DNA of 64,000 nt from Croceicoccus estronivorus (GCF_001625325.1 NZ_JRQQ01000007.1:62001-126000), one strand, 5' to 3'. Positions 54,613 to 63,748 are shown, counted from the first letter of the stretch. Translations and numbers: made by a program. Notes: generated by a model not told the origin, from the letters alone.

Positions 54613-56358
54613 ATGGCAGCCGAACAATTCGATCTGATCGTCCGTGGCGGATATGTAATCGATGGCACGGGATTGCCGCGCCGGCGTGTCGATGTGGGGA
54701 TAAGGGACGGGCGCATCGCTGCGCTCGCCCATCTCGACGATGCCACAGCCGCTGAGGAGATCGACGCGACCGGTCTGATAGTCGCCCCCGGGATCGTTGA
54801 TCCGCATACGCATTACGATCCGCAGATCACGTTCGATCCATATGCCACCATGTCGTGCTTTCATGGGGTGACGACTGTCTTGGCCGGCAATTGCGGTTTC
54901 TCCGCCGCACCTGTGCGGCATGACGATATCGAATTCCTGACGGACATCTTCGCAAGTGTCGAAGACATGAATCCGATCGCCCTGAGCGGCGTGCCGTGGG
55001 ACCGGTTCGAGACCTTCCCGGAATATCTCGATGCGCTGAAAGGCAAACTGGGCGTGAACTTCGCATGCTACGTCGGTCATTCCAATGTCCGTCGATGGGT
55101 CATGGGCGACGACGCCTATGAGCGGGAAGCAACGCCTGAAGAGATTGCCGCGATGCAGGCTGTCGTGGACGAAGCGGTCGAAGCGGGTGCAGCCGGTTTG
55201 TCCTCTTCGGCCGCGGCAACGCACCTCGATATCAAGGGGCGGCCGGTGCCGTCGCGCAAAGCAGGGCGCGACGAATTGCTGGCCTTGTCCGCAACGGCTG
55301 GCAAGGGACGACCGGGCACGATCTGCTATCTGCCGGCAAGTGCGATCGGCGGAATGACGCAGGACGATTACGATCTGCTGCTCGAAATGGGCGATGCTTC
55401 GGGCCTGCCGATCATTATCCAGGGCATCGGCGGCCGCAGCAAGGTCGAAGTGCCGACAGCTGGCTGGGAAGCGGCTTCGCAATTCCTCGATGAGGCGACG
55501 GCGCGCGGCACCCCTGTCTATTCTCTCCTGATGAGCCGCCCGTTTGATCGGACGGTGGAGCTCGGCCCAAACAATGGCCATTATCGGGCATGCTTCGCGT
55601 TCAACGAATTTCTGAACCTGTCGGATGAGGAACGTCTGGCGGCTTTGAGCGATCCTGCATGGCGGGACCGGCTGCGCGATTCGGTCGAGAACTGCAATCG
55701 CGATCCAGAAAAGGGGACAACTCTGCCGGCACCGCAATGGCCGGACGTCTATATCGTCCAGGTCGCAGAGGCGCGGAATCGAGCCCACGAAGGGAAGTCG
55801 ATCGCCGAACTCGCTGCAGAACGGGGAGTGGCGCCGATGGATGCCATGCTCGATCTTGCGCTGGATGAGAACATGAAAACGACGTTCCGCTGGCGGACGG
55901 AAAGCCCGGAGTGGGCCGCTGCCGTCGATGTCGCGCAGGGCCATCCCAGCATGATTGTGGGTGTGTCCGACGGAGGGGCTCATCTGCACAAGGACGATGG
56001 CGCAGACTGGAGCTCTTATTTCCTGCGCTCCTGGGTGCTCGACCGCAAACGCTGGTCCCTGGAAGAGGGTATCCGGCAGATTACTCAGGTGCCGGCGGCG
56101 ATGCTCGGCTTTGCCGATCGCGGGACGTTGCGGGTCGGTGGCTGGGCAGACATCATGATCTTCGATCCGGAAACGATCGGTCCCTGGCGCAAAGAATTCG
56201 TGCGCGATCTGCCCGGCAACATCGGCCGTTGGAAGGCATTGGGCAATGGCGTCAAGGCAACCATCGTCAATGGTGCGGTGATCGTGCTCGACGGGAAATT
56301 GACCGGCGCCTTGCCGGGGCACGTTGTGGCTCCGGGAACCGCGCTGGAAGCGGCCTGA
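54613..56358 (+). CDS. N-acyl-D-amino-acid deacylase-family amidohydrolase, altered metal site
   Basis: A 581-residue TIM-barrel amidohydrolase. Start: ATG 54613, directly after the receptor. Motifs kept: LIVRGGYVIDGTGLPRRR, IVDPHTHYDPQ (HxH), LAGNCGFSAAP (metal Cys), YVGHSNVRRWVM and the catalytic Asp in VGVSDGGAHLH, then FADRGTLRVGGWADIMIFDP. In characterised D-aminoacylases, further His ligands lie in an HMR and an SHHK-like segment; here these read ICYLPASAI and IIIQGIGGRS, with no His. The metal site is thus reduced, and a different reaction or chemistry is possible. Cytoplasmic (no signal peptide). Confidence 0.85.
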   Translation: MAAEQFDLIVRGGYVIDGTGLPRRRVDVGIRDGRIAALAHLDDATAAEEIDATGLIVAPGIVDPHTHYDPQITFDPYATMSCFHGVTTVLAGNCGFSAAPVRHDDIEFLTDIFASVEDMNPIALSGVPWDRFETFPEYLDALKGKLGVNFACYVGHSNVRRWVMGDDAYEREATPEEIAAMQAVVDEAVEAGAAGLSSSAAATHLDIKGRPVPSRKAGRDELLALSATAGKGRPGTICYLPASAIGGMTQDDYDLLLEMGDASGLPIIIQGIGGRSKVEVPTAGWEAASQFLDEATARGTPVYSLLMSRPFDRTVELGPNNGHYRACFAFNEFLNLSDEERLAALSDPAWRDRLRDSVENCNRDPEKGTTLPAPQWPDVYIVQVAEARNRAHEGKSIAELAAERGVAPMDAMLDLALDENMKTTFRWRTESPEWAAAVDVAQGHPSMIVGVSDGGAHLHKDDGADWSSYFLRSWVLDRKRWSLEEGIRQITQVPAAMLGFADRGTLRVGGWADIMIFDPETIGPWRKEFVRDLPGNIGRWKALGNGVKATIVNGAVIVLDGKLTGALPGHVVAPGTALEAA

Positions 56359-56377
56359 GGAAGCTGGGAGAACGAAA

Positions 56378-57217
56378 ATGGTGGAAGTGCGCAAGCTGAC
56401 CGGAGCGATCGGAGCAGAAATCCGCGAAGTGGACCTCTCGACCGAGTTGCCACCATCGACGGTTGAGGCGATCCGGACTGCGCTGAACGAGAATTACGTC
56501 GTTTTCTTCCGTGACCAGAAACCCTTGTCCGAAGAAGAACACATGCGCGTTGGCCGGTATTTCGGCACGCTCGACATTTCGGAGATCCAACCCAAACCGT
56601 CGGCCAACCGCGAAGTGCTGTGGATGGAAGCCACTTATGCACAAGGGCGGGGTGCCGAATATTGGCATCGCGACCGGACATATCTGGAAGCACCGCCGAT
56701 GGGATCGATCCTGCAATGCATGGTGCGGCCCGAAGTCGGCGGCGATACGTGCTGGGCGAGTTCGGTGGCGGCTTACGACGCCCTTTCGGAACCCATCCGC
56801 AGGTTGATCGACGGCCTTTCGGCATTGCATTCGATTCGTCCGCTGGCGGCCCGGAGCCAGGACGTGCGGGATACGCTCGGTGAAAAGCTGCACACTTGGC
56901 CGAGCGCGGTCCATCCGCTGGTCGAGGTGCACCCCGAAAGCGGGGTAAAGGCGCTGAACGTAAACGCCAACTGGACCACGGAAATCGTTGGTGTGTCGCA
57001 GGAGGAGAGCCGGATGTTGCTCGACTTCCTGCTCGAACACGTGAAGCGTCCGGAGTTCCACGTGCGCTTTCACTGGAATGTCGGAGACGTTGCCTTCTGG
57101 GACAATCGCACGGCGCTGCATTGCGCCATTGCCGACTTTACCACCCGCCGTGTGATGAAGCGGGTCGCGTTGGTCGGTCATCCCCCCAAGGGGCCACGCG
57201 AGGCGAAAGCCGCCTGA
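56378..57217 (+). CDS. TauD/TfdA-family Fe(II)/2-oxoglutarate dioxygenase
   Basis: About 279 residues; ATG 56378 follows GGGAG and is preferred to 56324. Iron ligands: His and Asp in YWHRDRTY, distal His in WDNRTALHCAIADF, and Arg for 2-oxoglutarate in RRVMKRVALVG. Such enzymes hydroxylate a carbon next to a sulfonate, ether or amine, often releasing an aldehyde. Spaced 19 bases from the deacylase-like gene and 38 from the cupin gene, the same direction, so one operon. Confidence 0.92.
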   Translation: MVEVRKLTGAIGAEIREVDLSTELPPSTVEAIRTALNENYVVFFRDQKPLSEEEHMRVGRYFGTLDISEIQPKPSANREVLWMEATYAQGRGAEYWHRDRTYLEAPPMGSILQCMVRPEVGGDTCWASSVAAYDALSEPIRRLIDGLSALHSIRPLAARSQDVRDTLGEKLHTWPSAVHPLVEVHPESGVKALNVNANWTTEIVGVSQEESRMLLDFLLEHVKRPEFHVRFHWNVGDVAFWDNRTALHCAIADFTTRRVMKRVALVGHPPKGPREAKAA

Positions 57218-57255
57218 ACGAGAACAAGTAAAACAATTCGAGGGGAGTTGCCGTC

Positions 57256-57768
57256 ATGGCCGACAAGGAAACAAAATATCCACTTCCGGGCATCAATGAA
57301 AAAGCCCGCTTCAGTCACCTTGACGATCACAGGTGGCAAATCGTGCGTCGGCAGAAGATCGGCGATCGGGTGGTGGAAGCACGGGAAAAGTGGATGGAGT
57401 GGAATCCCCGCTACAATTCGCTTTATGCGGAATGGGATCCCGGCATGATGATCCGTGCCCACGGTCACAACAGCGATCATATCGTCTTCGTTTTGAAGGG
57501 TGAAATGACGTGTGGGGATCGCGTATGCGGCCCCGGAACACATATTGCGCTGGACCAGGGCGATACCTTCGGGCCGTTCATTGCGGGACCGGAAGGCTGC
57601 ACGTCCTACATGATCATGATGGGCGATCCCGGTTCCTTTCCTGCCGATCCCGAAGGTTTCGAAGCCTTGCGCAGGGAACGCGGTGTCGAACAACTGCCTG
57701 ACGTAGACCTGGAATTGCCGGATTGGTTCGCCGATCCGAGAAATGCGATCACGAAGGACGGGAGTTGA
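57256..57768 (+). CDS. Cupin-domain protein
   Basis: A 170-residue single-domain cupin; start preceded by AGGGGAG. First cupin motif around AHGHNSDHIVFVLKGEM keeps HxH, but the usual Glu is His; second motif GDTFGPFIAGPEG lacks the expected His. Metal binding, if any, is non-standard. May protect or bind a pathway intermediate, or be an isomerase. Confidence 0.8.
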   Translation: MADKETKYPLPGINEKARFSHLDDHRWQIVRRQKIGDRVVEAREKWMEWNPRYNSLYAEWDPGMMIRAHGHNSDHIVFVLKGEMTCGDRVCGPGTHIALDQGDTFGPFIAGPEGCTSYMIMMGDPGSFPADPEGFEALRRERGVEQLPDVDLELPDWFADPRNAITKDGS

Positions 57769-57898
57769 GCCAGGTGACTCAGTTACCGTTCGCGGTCAGG
57801 TGCGGACACGTCCGGAGCCAGCCGACACAGCCAGTACAGTAAGAAGGGCAGTGCGAGGTTTGGACGGCGTGCCGATCCACATGCGCTGAAGCGTTGAT

Positions 57899-59275
57899 AT
57901 GACCAAGCAGAATATCGCAACGGTTGGCGAACCGGTCGGGGGCCATGCGGCAGTGGAGCAGATGCAAGCCCATCGGTCTGGGATCAGTGCGTCGCGGCGG
58001 CGTGCGATCCTGTTCATGCTGTGCTTCATCTACATGCTCAATTATCTCGACCGCCAGATCATCGTCATCCTGCAGGAACCGATCAAGGCTGAGTTCCAGC
58101 TTCAGGATTGGCATCTGGGCTTGCTGACCGGTGCTGCCTTCGGCTTCTTCTACACAGTCATGGGTGTGCCGATCGCGCAGATCGTCGATCGCGGTATCAA
58201 TCGAACCCGGTTGCTTGCCGGGCTGGTGGCGGTTTGGAGTGCGATGACCGCCGTCTGCGGCATGTCGCGAGGCTATGCGCATTTCTTCATGGCTCGCATG
58301 GGCGTTGGTCTGGCGGAGTCGGGATTTACGCCGACCGCGCATGCTCTGATTTCCGATCTCTATCCGGCTGCCGAACGCCCGCGCGCATTGGGTATTTTTT
58401 CGCTCGGTATCCCTTTGGGAGTGATGGCGGGTCTATCGATCGGTGGCCTCGTGGCGCAATATTCCAATTGGCGGACGGCGCTTTTCGTCGCTGGTGCGCC
58501 GGGGATCGTCGCAGCCGTTGTGTTTGCCTTGTTCGCGCGTGAGCCGATCCGGGGAGCCATGGAGAATGTACGCGACGCTGCCGCAAAATCGATCGTCCCG
58601 ATTGCGTTTGCGAACGCGCTGAAATTACTGTTGCGGCGGATATCCTTCGTCCATGTCATCATCGCCACTGCTGTGACCTCTTTCGTCGAAGCGGCCATGA
58701 TGGCGTGGGTTCCGTCTTACCTCATCCGTTCGCATGGGCTGCCGCTGGCCGAAGTTGGCCCGATGATGGGCGTGATCGCGGGTGCCGGCGGAGCCATCGG
58801 CACTATGTTTGGCGGCTGGCAGGCATCACGTCTGGGGCGCAAGGGCATGGATGCAATGCTGTGGTTGCCGATCGCTGGCCTGTTGCTGTGTGTTCCCCTC
58901 TACATCGCTGTTTTCCATTTTAGCAGCGGTAGGTTCGCACTGGCCATTCTGCTCCTGCCCACGATTTTCGGGGCATTCTGGACCGCGCCGGCAATTGCAT
59001 TGACGCAGAACCTGTCACCGGTTGCGACGCGCGCGCGCGCCGCGGCTGTGCGGATCGTGGCGGCCAACCTGATCGGCGTTTCGACAGGGCCGCTCGTCTG
59101 CGGATTGCTGAGCGACTGGTTCGGGAGAATGTTCGGCGATCCTTCGGCCGGGCTGCGAATGGCGCTGACAATCTTTTCGGCGGCGTTTCTCTGGGCTGCG
59201 TTCCACTGGCTCCTCGCGTTGCGGGCATTACGGCGAGAGCGTGAGGATGCGGCGGTGGAGATGGCCATTGCCTGA
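57899..59275 (+). CDS. MFS transporter
   Basis: A 458-residue major-facilitator protein with about twelve membrane helices. Start region FIYMLNYLDRQIIVILQEPI and LGLLTGAAFGFFYTVMGVP, typical of the aromatic-acid/organic-acid and ACS branch; C-terminal half includes GGAIGTMFGGWQASRLGRKG. A hydrophilic N-terminal 35 residues precedes helix 1. Likely moves the acid or amide product of this locus across the inner membrane, following outer-membrane import by the receptor at 52329. Confidence 0.9.
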   Translation: MTKQNIATVGEPVGGHAAVEQMQAHRSGISASRRRAILFMLCFIYMLNYLDRQIIVILQEPIKAEFQLQDWHLGLLTGAAFGFFYTVMGVPIAQIVDRGINRTRLLAGLVAVWSAMTAVCGMSRGYAHFFMARMGVGLAESGFTPTAHALISDLYPAAERPRALGIFSLGIPLGVMAGLSIGGLVAQYSNWRTALFVAGAPGIVAAVVFALFAREPIRGAMENVRDAAAKSIVPIAFANALKLLLRRISFVHVIIATAVTSFVEAAMMAWVPSYLIRSHGLPLAEVGPMMGVIAGAGGAIGTMFGGWQASRLGRKGMDAMLWLPIAGLLLCVPLYIAVFHFSSGRFALAILLLPTIFGAFWTAPAIALTQNLSPVATRARAAAVRIVAANLIGVSTGPLVCGLLSDWFGRMFGDPSAGLRMALTIFSAAFLWAAFHWLLALRALRREREDAAVEMAIA

Positions 59276-59306
59276 CAGGATGATAGACTGCCCGGCCGGC
59301 TATCGG

Positions 59307-60158
59307 TCAGGTCAGGCGCTCGCGCAGGGCAGGGTCGACCATGAAAACCGGCAACTCGGACGCGTCGTTATAAGGTGGCCGCGCCATCATGCCTCCGTCC
59401 ACGCCGATGACCTGACCGGAGACATAGGCTGCCAGATCCGAAAGCAGGAAGAGGATCACGCCGGAAACGTCGCGCGGAAGGCCGCGCCGGTTCAGGGGGA
59501 TGACGCCCATTCCCTCCTCGCCGCTGTCGGCTTGCCCGGTGCTCAAGGTGTCGCGACCGATCTTGGCTGTGCGGATCGTGCCCGGCGAGACGGCGTTTGC
59601 GCGAATGCCACAGCGGCCCCATTCGACCGCCATCGTTCGCGTCAGGTTCATCAGAGCGGCCTTTGCCGCGCCGTAACCTCCTGCAAAAGCCATCGAGACG
59701 TGGCCGGATGCCGAGGCGGTATTGACGATGCTTCCTCCCTGGCGGTGGGCCGTCATCAGTTCGGCAACCGCACGGGAAGCAGCCAGTGCCGGGATGAGGT
59801 TCAAGTGCATCAACTGTTCGAAGGTGGCCAAGGCATCGGCGTCGAGCAAGGGCGCGACGAGTTCCCTTGCGGGAATGCCGCCGACGATGTTGACAAGGCC
59901 TCTCACCGGTCCAAACCGTTGCTGTTCCCTCGCCAATATCCCGGCCAGTTCTGCCTCATGTTCGAGGTCGGCCTGAATGACGCCATGCCGTTCGGTATCT
60001 CCGCCGAGCGCGGCGAGGGCGCTGGTGCATCCAGTGGTCGTCTTGTCGAGTGCGAGCACGTGGGCGCCCGCACTTGCAAGCATCGCGCAGGTTTCCGTTC
60101 CAATGCCTCCACCGCCCGCTCCGGCGACGACATAGAGCTTTCCGGCCAGATCAAGCAC
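59307..60158 (-). CDS. Short-chain dehydrogenase/reductase
   Basis: A 283-residue SDR. GTG start at 60158 with GGAGGAAA seven bases before. KLYVVAGAGGGGIGTET (variant cofactor loop), IVNTASASGHVS, catalytic YGAAK (about 165-169), C-terminal GQVIGVDGGMM. Opposite in direction to the downstream SDR pair at 60311, sharing a 150-base promoter region with an inverted repeat at 60243. Confidence 0.9.
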   Translation of the reverse strand: MLDLAGKLYVVAGAGGGGIGTETCAMLASAGAHVLALDKTTTGCTSALAALGGDTERHGVIQADLEHEAELAGILAREQQRFGPVRGLVNIVGGIPARELVAPLLDADALATFEQLMHLNLIPALAASRAVAELMTAHRQGGSIVNTASASGHVSMAFAGGYGAAKAALMNLTRTMAVEWGRCGIRANAVSPGTIRTAKIGRDTLSTGQADSGEEGMGVIPLNRRGLPRDVSGVILFLLSDLAAYVSGQVIGVDGGMMARPPYNDASELPVFMVDPALRERLT

Positions 60159-60242
60159 TTTGTTTCCTCCACCTGTTTTCGCGCTCCCACGCTACGTTCT
60201 TATCCTCACTTATACGAAAAATACTTCGCAATACGGAGTAGA

Positions 60243-60260
60243 ATTCCGGAATATCGGAAT
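60243..60260. promoter_or_regulatory. Inverted repeat in divergent SDR promoter
   Basis: ATTCCG-GAATAT-CGGAAT between the SDR genes at 60158 (minus) and 60311 (plus). It may be an operator for IclR or another local regulator. Confidence 0.4.
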
Positions 60261-60310
60261 GACTGGGTGGGTTCTGGTGAGAAAGCGACAATTAAACTCA
60301 AGCGAATGCT

Positions 60311-61039
60311 ATGACAGCCGAACCATCAATAAGAGTGTTCCCAGACGAGAGGACGGCCCCTCGGATTGTGATTTTCGCGAGAGAAGCAACCGGCCTGAAC
60401 CTGGCTCGGGAGCTCGAACGATGCGGGGCGAAAACCGTTCTTGGATCCGCAGGTAATCCTGCCTGCTGCCCGCTTGAAACCATGGAAGCGGGAATGGCTG
60501 CAATTTCCGAAGCAGAAAGGGAACTGGGGCGGGTCGACGCGATGGTCTATGCATGGGTCGATCCTGCCATGGCCGAGAGGCAACCGCTTGCGGCCATGTC
60601 CGAGGCGGAATGGGCGGCGAAGTGTGAACTGCCGCTTCGCTATGCCCGAAACTTCTTTAAGCTTGCTCACGCCGTACTGCATGAAGGCGGTGGTGATGTC
60701 GTCCAGTTGCTGCCTTCGCTGGCAATGACGGGTTCTGATGGGCTGCTACCCTGGGCCGCGGCGGCGGAAGGCCAGCGCTCGCTTGGTAAAGCAGCCGCGC
60801 GTGCCTGGGGCAGATACCCGATCCGGATCAACACTCTGGCCGTTCAGGCGACTCTTCTCGCTGGCCTCGATCCGGATGTCGAACTTGAACGGCCGGGGTT
60901 GCCGATGACGAGCCTCAATGCCGCATCGTCGGAAATGGCGCCTGTGGCGGCCTTGCTGGCAACCTTGCTGACTCCGGGTTTCTCCTCGGTCACGGGAACG
61001 ACAATCGGCGGCGACGGTGGGAGGTGGATGACACCATGA
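60311..61039 (+). CDS. Degenerate SDR-fold protein
   Basis: A 242-residue SDR-like protein. The fold is recognisable (LNLARELERCGAKTVL; VVQLLPSLAMTGS; RINTLAVQATLLAG), but the cofactor glycine motif is lost (APRIVIFAREATG) and the YxxxK pair is absent (WAAAAEGQ at that spot). Possibly catalytically dead or a partner subunit of the next SDR, whose start overlaps its stop. ATG 60311 has only a weak ribosome site. Confidence 0.8.
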   Translation: MTAEPSIRVFPDERTAPRIVIFAREATGLNLARELERCGAKTVLGSAGNPACCPLETMEAGMAAISEAERELGRVDAMVYAWVDPAMAERQPLAAMSEAEWAAKCELPLRYARNFFKLAHAVLHEGGGDVVQLLPSLAMTGSDGLLPWAAAAEGQRSLGKAAARAWGRYPIRINTLAVQATLLAGLDPDVELERPGLPMTSLNAASSEMAPVAALLATLLTPGFSSVTGTTIGGDGGRWMTP

Positions 61040-61818
61040 GGGAGCACACCAACTATCTTCCGGACCTTTCCGGGCGCACGATACTCGTGACTGGTGGCGG
61101 TGCGGGCATCGGTCGTGGGATATGCCTGGCCTGCGGGGATGCCGGTGGCAACGTCTTGGTTCTGGCGCCGAGCGAGAACGGTGCAAGAACCGAGGAAGCG
61201 GTCCGCGCGCGGGGGGGCAAGGCGCTCTGGGTACAGGGTGACGTAACGGTCGCGGGCGACGTGGTGAATGCGGTCGAACGGGCCGTCCAGGTCTTCGGCG
61301 GGCTGGATGGCGTGGTTCATAACGCGATCGATCGCCGCAGCGGAGTGGAGATGGAAATACAGGATGTCGAGGACGAAGTCTGGGACATTGCCGTGGGCGT
61401 TTCGCTGCGCGGGGCCTACAATCTGGCGCGCGCGGCCGTACCCCATCTGAAGCCGGGGCTCGGCCGCTTTCTGGTAATGACTTCGCCTGCCGCCATGGAA
61501 GGGGCAGTGCGTCGGCATGCCTATGCTGGGGTCAAGGGCGCGTTGCGAGGCTTTGCCAAGAGCCTGGCGGTCGAATGGGGACCGCTCGGCATCTCGGTGA
61601 CCTGTATTTCCCCGCTTTCCACATCGCCGGGCATGGAAAGCGCCATCGCCGCCAATCCAGCACTCAAGGCGCGGCTCGACAAGGTCGTCCCGCTCGGCCG
61701 CGTGGGCGATCCGGAAACGGACATCGCGCCTGTCGTCGCTTTTCTGATGAGCGGCGGGAGCAGCTATATCAGTGGCCAGACGATTATTGTCGACGGCGGC
61801 CGCTTCACCACTCTTTGA
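61036..61818 (+). CDS. Short-chain dehydrogenase/reductase
   Basis: About 260 residues. ATG 61036 overlaps the upstream stop (ATGA) and is preferred to 61024. TILVTGGGAGIGRGICLACG; VMTSPAAMEG (Ser); YAGVK catalytic pair; C-terminal SGQTIIVDGGRF. The overlap with the degenerate SDR gene implies equal synthesis and perhaps a heterodimer. Confidence 0.9.
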   Translation: MREHTNYLPDLSGRTILVTGGGAGIGRGICLACGDAGGNVLVLAPSENGARTEEAVRARGGKALWVQGDVTVAGDVVNAVERAVQVFGGLDGVVHNAIDRRSGVEMEIQDVEDEVWDIAVGVSLRGAYNLARAAVPHLKPGLGRFLVMTSPAAMEGAVRRHAYAGVKGALRGFAKSLAVEWGPLGISVTCISPLSTSPGMESAIAANPALKARLDKVVPLGRVGDPETDIAPVVAFLMSGGSSYISGQTIIVDGGRFTTL

Positions 61819-61828
61819 GGATACCATC

Positions 61829-62791
61829 ATGAGCTACCAGCATCTGCCGCCATTCGCACCGGGATCCGTCTCGCTACGCATCTACCTGCATGACGGCCTG
61901 CCAGCCGAAGAGATTGTCAGGCACGAGATGGCACAGGCCAAACGCGCGGCCGAAGTCGGCTTCGACGGCATCATGATGGGGGAGCATCATGGGGGGTTTC
62001 CCGGCTATATACCAAACACGATCCAGGTGGCCGGATGGATGCTGGAAGCGATGCCGGGGGGCTGGGCCGCACCTGCCCCGCTACTGTTGCCGCTGCGTTC
62101 CTGGGCAATGGCGGCAGAAGATATTGCCTGGCTGAACGCGCGCTTTCCGGGGCGGGTCGGTCTCGGGGTCGGGACAGGCTCGCTCGAAACAGACTTCGAC
62201 ATCATGGGGCTGCCTAAGGAAGGCTATATCGACCGCTTCCTCGACGGGTTTGGGCATATTGCCGAGGCGCTGCGCGGGCGGCCCGATGGTGAACTGGCCA
62301 AGGACCCGGCCATCAAGCGCTGTATCGAGCATCCCATTCCGATGCTGAGCGCCAGTGCGAGCCCGCGCGGTTGCCGTTTCGCTGCCAAGATGGGTGCAGG
62401 GCTGTTGTTCGAATCCCTGACGCCACCGCCGCGGCTGCGCGAACTTGCGCAAATGTATTACGATGCGGGTGGCCCTGGTCCGATCATCCTGATCCGGCGC
62501 GTGTGGGTGGGCGAGGGTACCTTCGAGCGACAGGAACGCCAGGTTGGTGTCTATCGCAGCTATGGCAATCAGGATCTGATGAAGCATTGGGGTGAGCAAA
62601 ACCAGCTCATCAACGGGTCCGCTCAGGAAGTTGCCGAGCGGCTGGCTGAGGCAGCGCACGAGGTTGGCGCCGATGCGATCAACTTGCGCATTCATGTGCC
62701 GGGCGTACAGCCCGAAGAGATAATGTCGCAGATTGGCGCGCTGGAGCCTATGCTCCCCATACTGCGCGGCATTTACCCTTGGAAGGGATGA
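61829..62791 (+). CDS. LLM-class flavin-dependent oxidoreductase
   Basis: About 320 residues. ATG 61829 follows GAGG and is preferred to the longer frame. Luciferase-like barrel: QAKRAAEVGFDGIMMGEHHG, ARFPGRVGLGVGTGSLETDF, IPMLSASASPRGCRFAAKMG and the C-terminal SAQEVAERLAEAAHEVG. Uses reduced FMN or F420; last gene of the operon from 60311. No flavin reductase gene nearby. Substrate unknown. Confidence 0.88.
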   Translation: MSYQHLPPFAPGSVSLRIYLHDGLPAEEIVRHEMAQAKRAAEVGFDGIMMGEHHGGFPGYIPNTIQVAGWMLEAMPGGWAAPAPLLLPLRSWAMAAEDIAWLNARFPGRVGLGVGTGSLETDFDIMGLPKEGYIDRFLDGFGHIAEALRGRPDGELAKDPAIKRCIEHPIPMLSASASPRGCRFAAKMGAGLLFESLTPPPRLRELAQMYYDAGGPGPIILIRRVWVGEGTFERQERQVGVYRSYGNQDLMKHWGEQNQLINGSAQEVAERLAEAAHEVGADAINLRIHVPGVQPEEIMSQIGALEPMLPILRGIYPWKG

Positions 62792-63256
62792 TACGTTGTC
62801 GGCCATCAAGCTGTTGCCGGAGTGTTACGGCAAGGTCGAGATGCCGGTCAGGGACAGATAGCCAGATAGACGGTGGGGGAATTTCGCACGTTCCGTTCCA
62901 GTAGGAGATTGTGCCAAGACTGGGAGTGAAGCGGTGCCGCGCCTGGTAGGTCTGCTCGGCGCCCTCTTCACAGTGCGTGATTTCAAGGGCTTGTTTCTAC
63001 AGGGGGGAAGTCAAGGCCTGCCGCTCTGAGGCGGAGTTGGTTCTATTTCCGCCCCTGAGCGGCCCTTGGTGCTGGTGATATTGCGGGAGCTCTGATTTTC
63101 CCCGTTGTCGAGGCGGTCACTTCTGATCGATCAATTTCGGCGAGGAACGGGGCTGTCGCAAAATTATGGACTGCTGTTGGATTTTATAACATTTATTAAT
63201 CCTGTTCGGAGTGATAACACTTCTATTTGAATAGAATTTCTAAATAGAAGCGTTAT
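62792..63256. promoter_or_regulatory. Intergenic region with terminator-like hairpin, IS6-like end and palindrome
   Basis: No supported gene. Imperfect hairpin CCGCTCTGAGGCGG / CCGCCCCTGAGCGG (63021-63062) may terminate the LLM operon. GGGGCTGTCGCAAA (63149-63162) resembles an IS6-family terminal repeat, without a partner found. A large palindrome ends the region (see 63214-63256). Confidence 0.5.
63214..63256 (+). promoter_or_regulatory. 15-base inverted repeat before VOC gene
   Basis: ATAACACTTCTATTT and AAATAGAAGCGTTAT (63242-63256) match as inverted repeats at 14 of 15 positions, with a 13-base spacer that itself contains ATAGAA and TTCT. The second arm ends at the base before ATG 63257 and covers the ribosome site, so it could be an operator or an RNA hairpin that blocks translation. 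Confidence 0.65.
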
Positions 63257-63748
63257 ATGCCTGATAATTTACTTCAAATTTATCACATAAATATAAATTG
63301 CACGGATCTTGGTAGGACAGTTTCTTTCTATGAACTGATCGGGTTTCAGATCAGTACCGATCTTCGCGTTCCCGTGGCGGATCATCCCGTGGAATTTTCC
63401 GATATCGGCCTTGGCCCGCCATTAGGGCTGCCCGATGATCTGGCTGGTGCAGCGGTGCTGATGTCCGCAGGCTCTGATCCACGTGGTACGAAGCTGGATA
63501 TCATTCAGTGGAACCACCCGCTTCACGAAGGGAAGCAGAGGGTCAGCATGGCGCAGCCCGGCGTTGGCCGGATAGCGTTGAAAGTCAAAAATGCTCAGGC
63601 TGTTTTCGATGATCTTGTCGTGGCCGGGCATCAGCCCATCAGCGAACCGACGCGCGTGATACTGGGTGGCGTGCCTCTAATATTCTTCTGTGTTGAAGAC
63701 CCCAACGGCACAGTGATTGAAATCATGCAGTTCGCGATCAAAAAATGA
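63257..63748 (+). CDS. VOC-family protein
   Basis: A 163-residue protein. QIYHININCTDLGRTVSFYE with first-strand His, then VGRIALKVKNAQAVFDDLVV, and GTVIEIMQF with the distal Glu, so a metal site is plausible. Its stop overlaps the start of the alcohol dehydrogenase gene (ATGA), and the two may act in one step. Local DNA is AT-rich upstream. Confidence 0.88.
   Translation: MPDNLLQIYHININCTDLGRTVSFYELIGFQISTDLRVPVADHPVEFSDIGLGPPLGLPDDLAGAAVLMSAGSDPRGTKLDIIQWNHPLHEGKQRVSMAQPGVGRIALKVKNAQAVFDDLVVAGHQPISEPTRVILGGVPLIFFCVEDPNGTVIEIMQFAIKK

Noticed and set aside
54517-56394. Long reverse-strand frame opposite the deacylase-like gene
   Set aside because: A shadow of GC-rich codon bias; no family motif, while the plus strand encodes a clear amidohydrolase.
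59241-60314. Plus-strand frame opposite the SDR at 59307
   Set aside because: No domain; it is the antisense of a gene with an intact YGAAK motif.
63149-63162. IS6-like terminal repeat
   Set aside because: Only one end is visible and no transposase text flanks it; mentioned as weak support but not called as an element.
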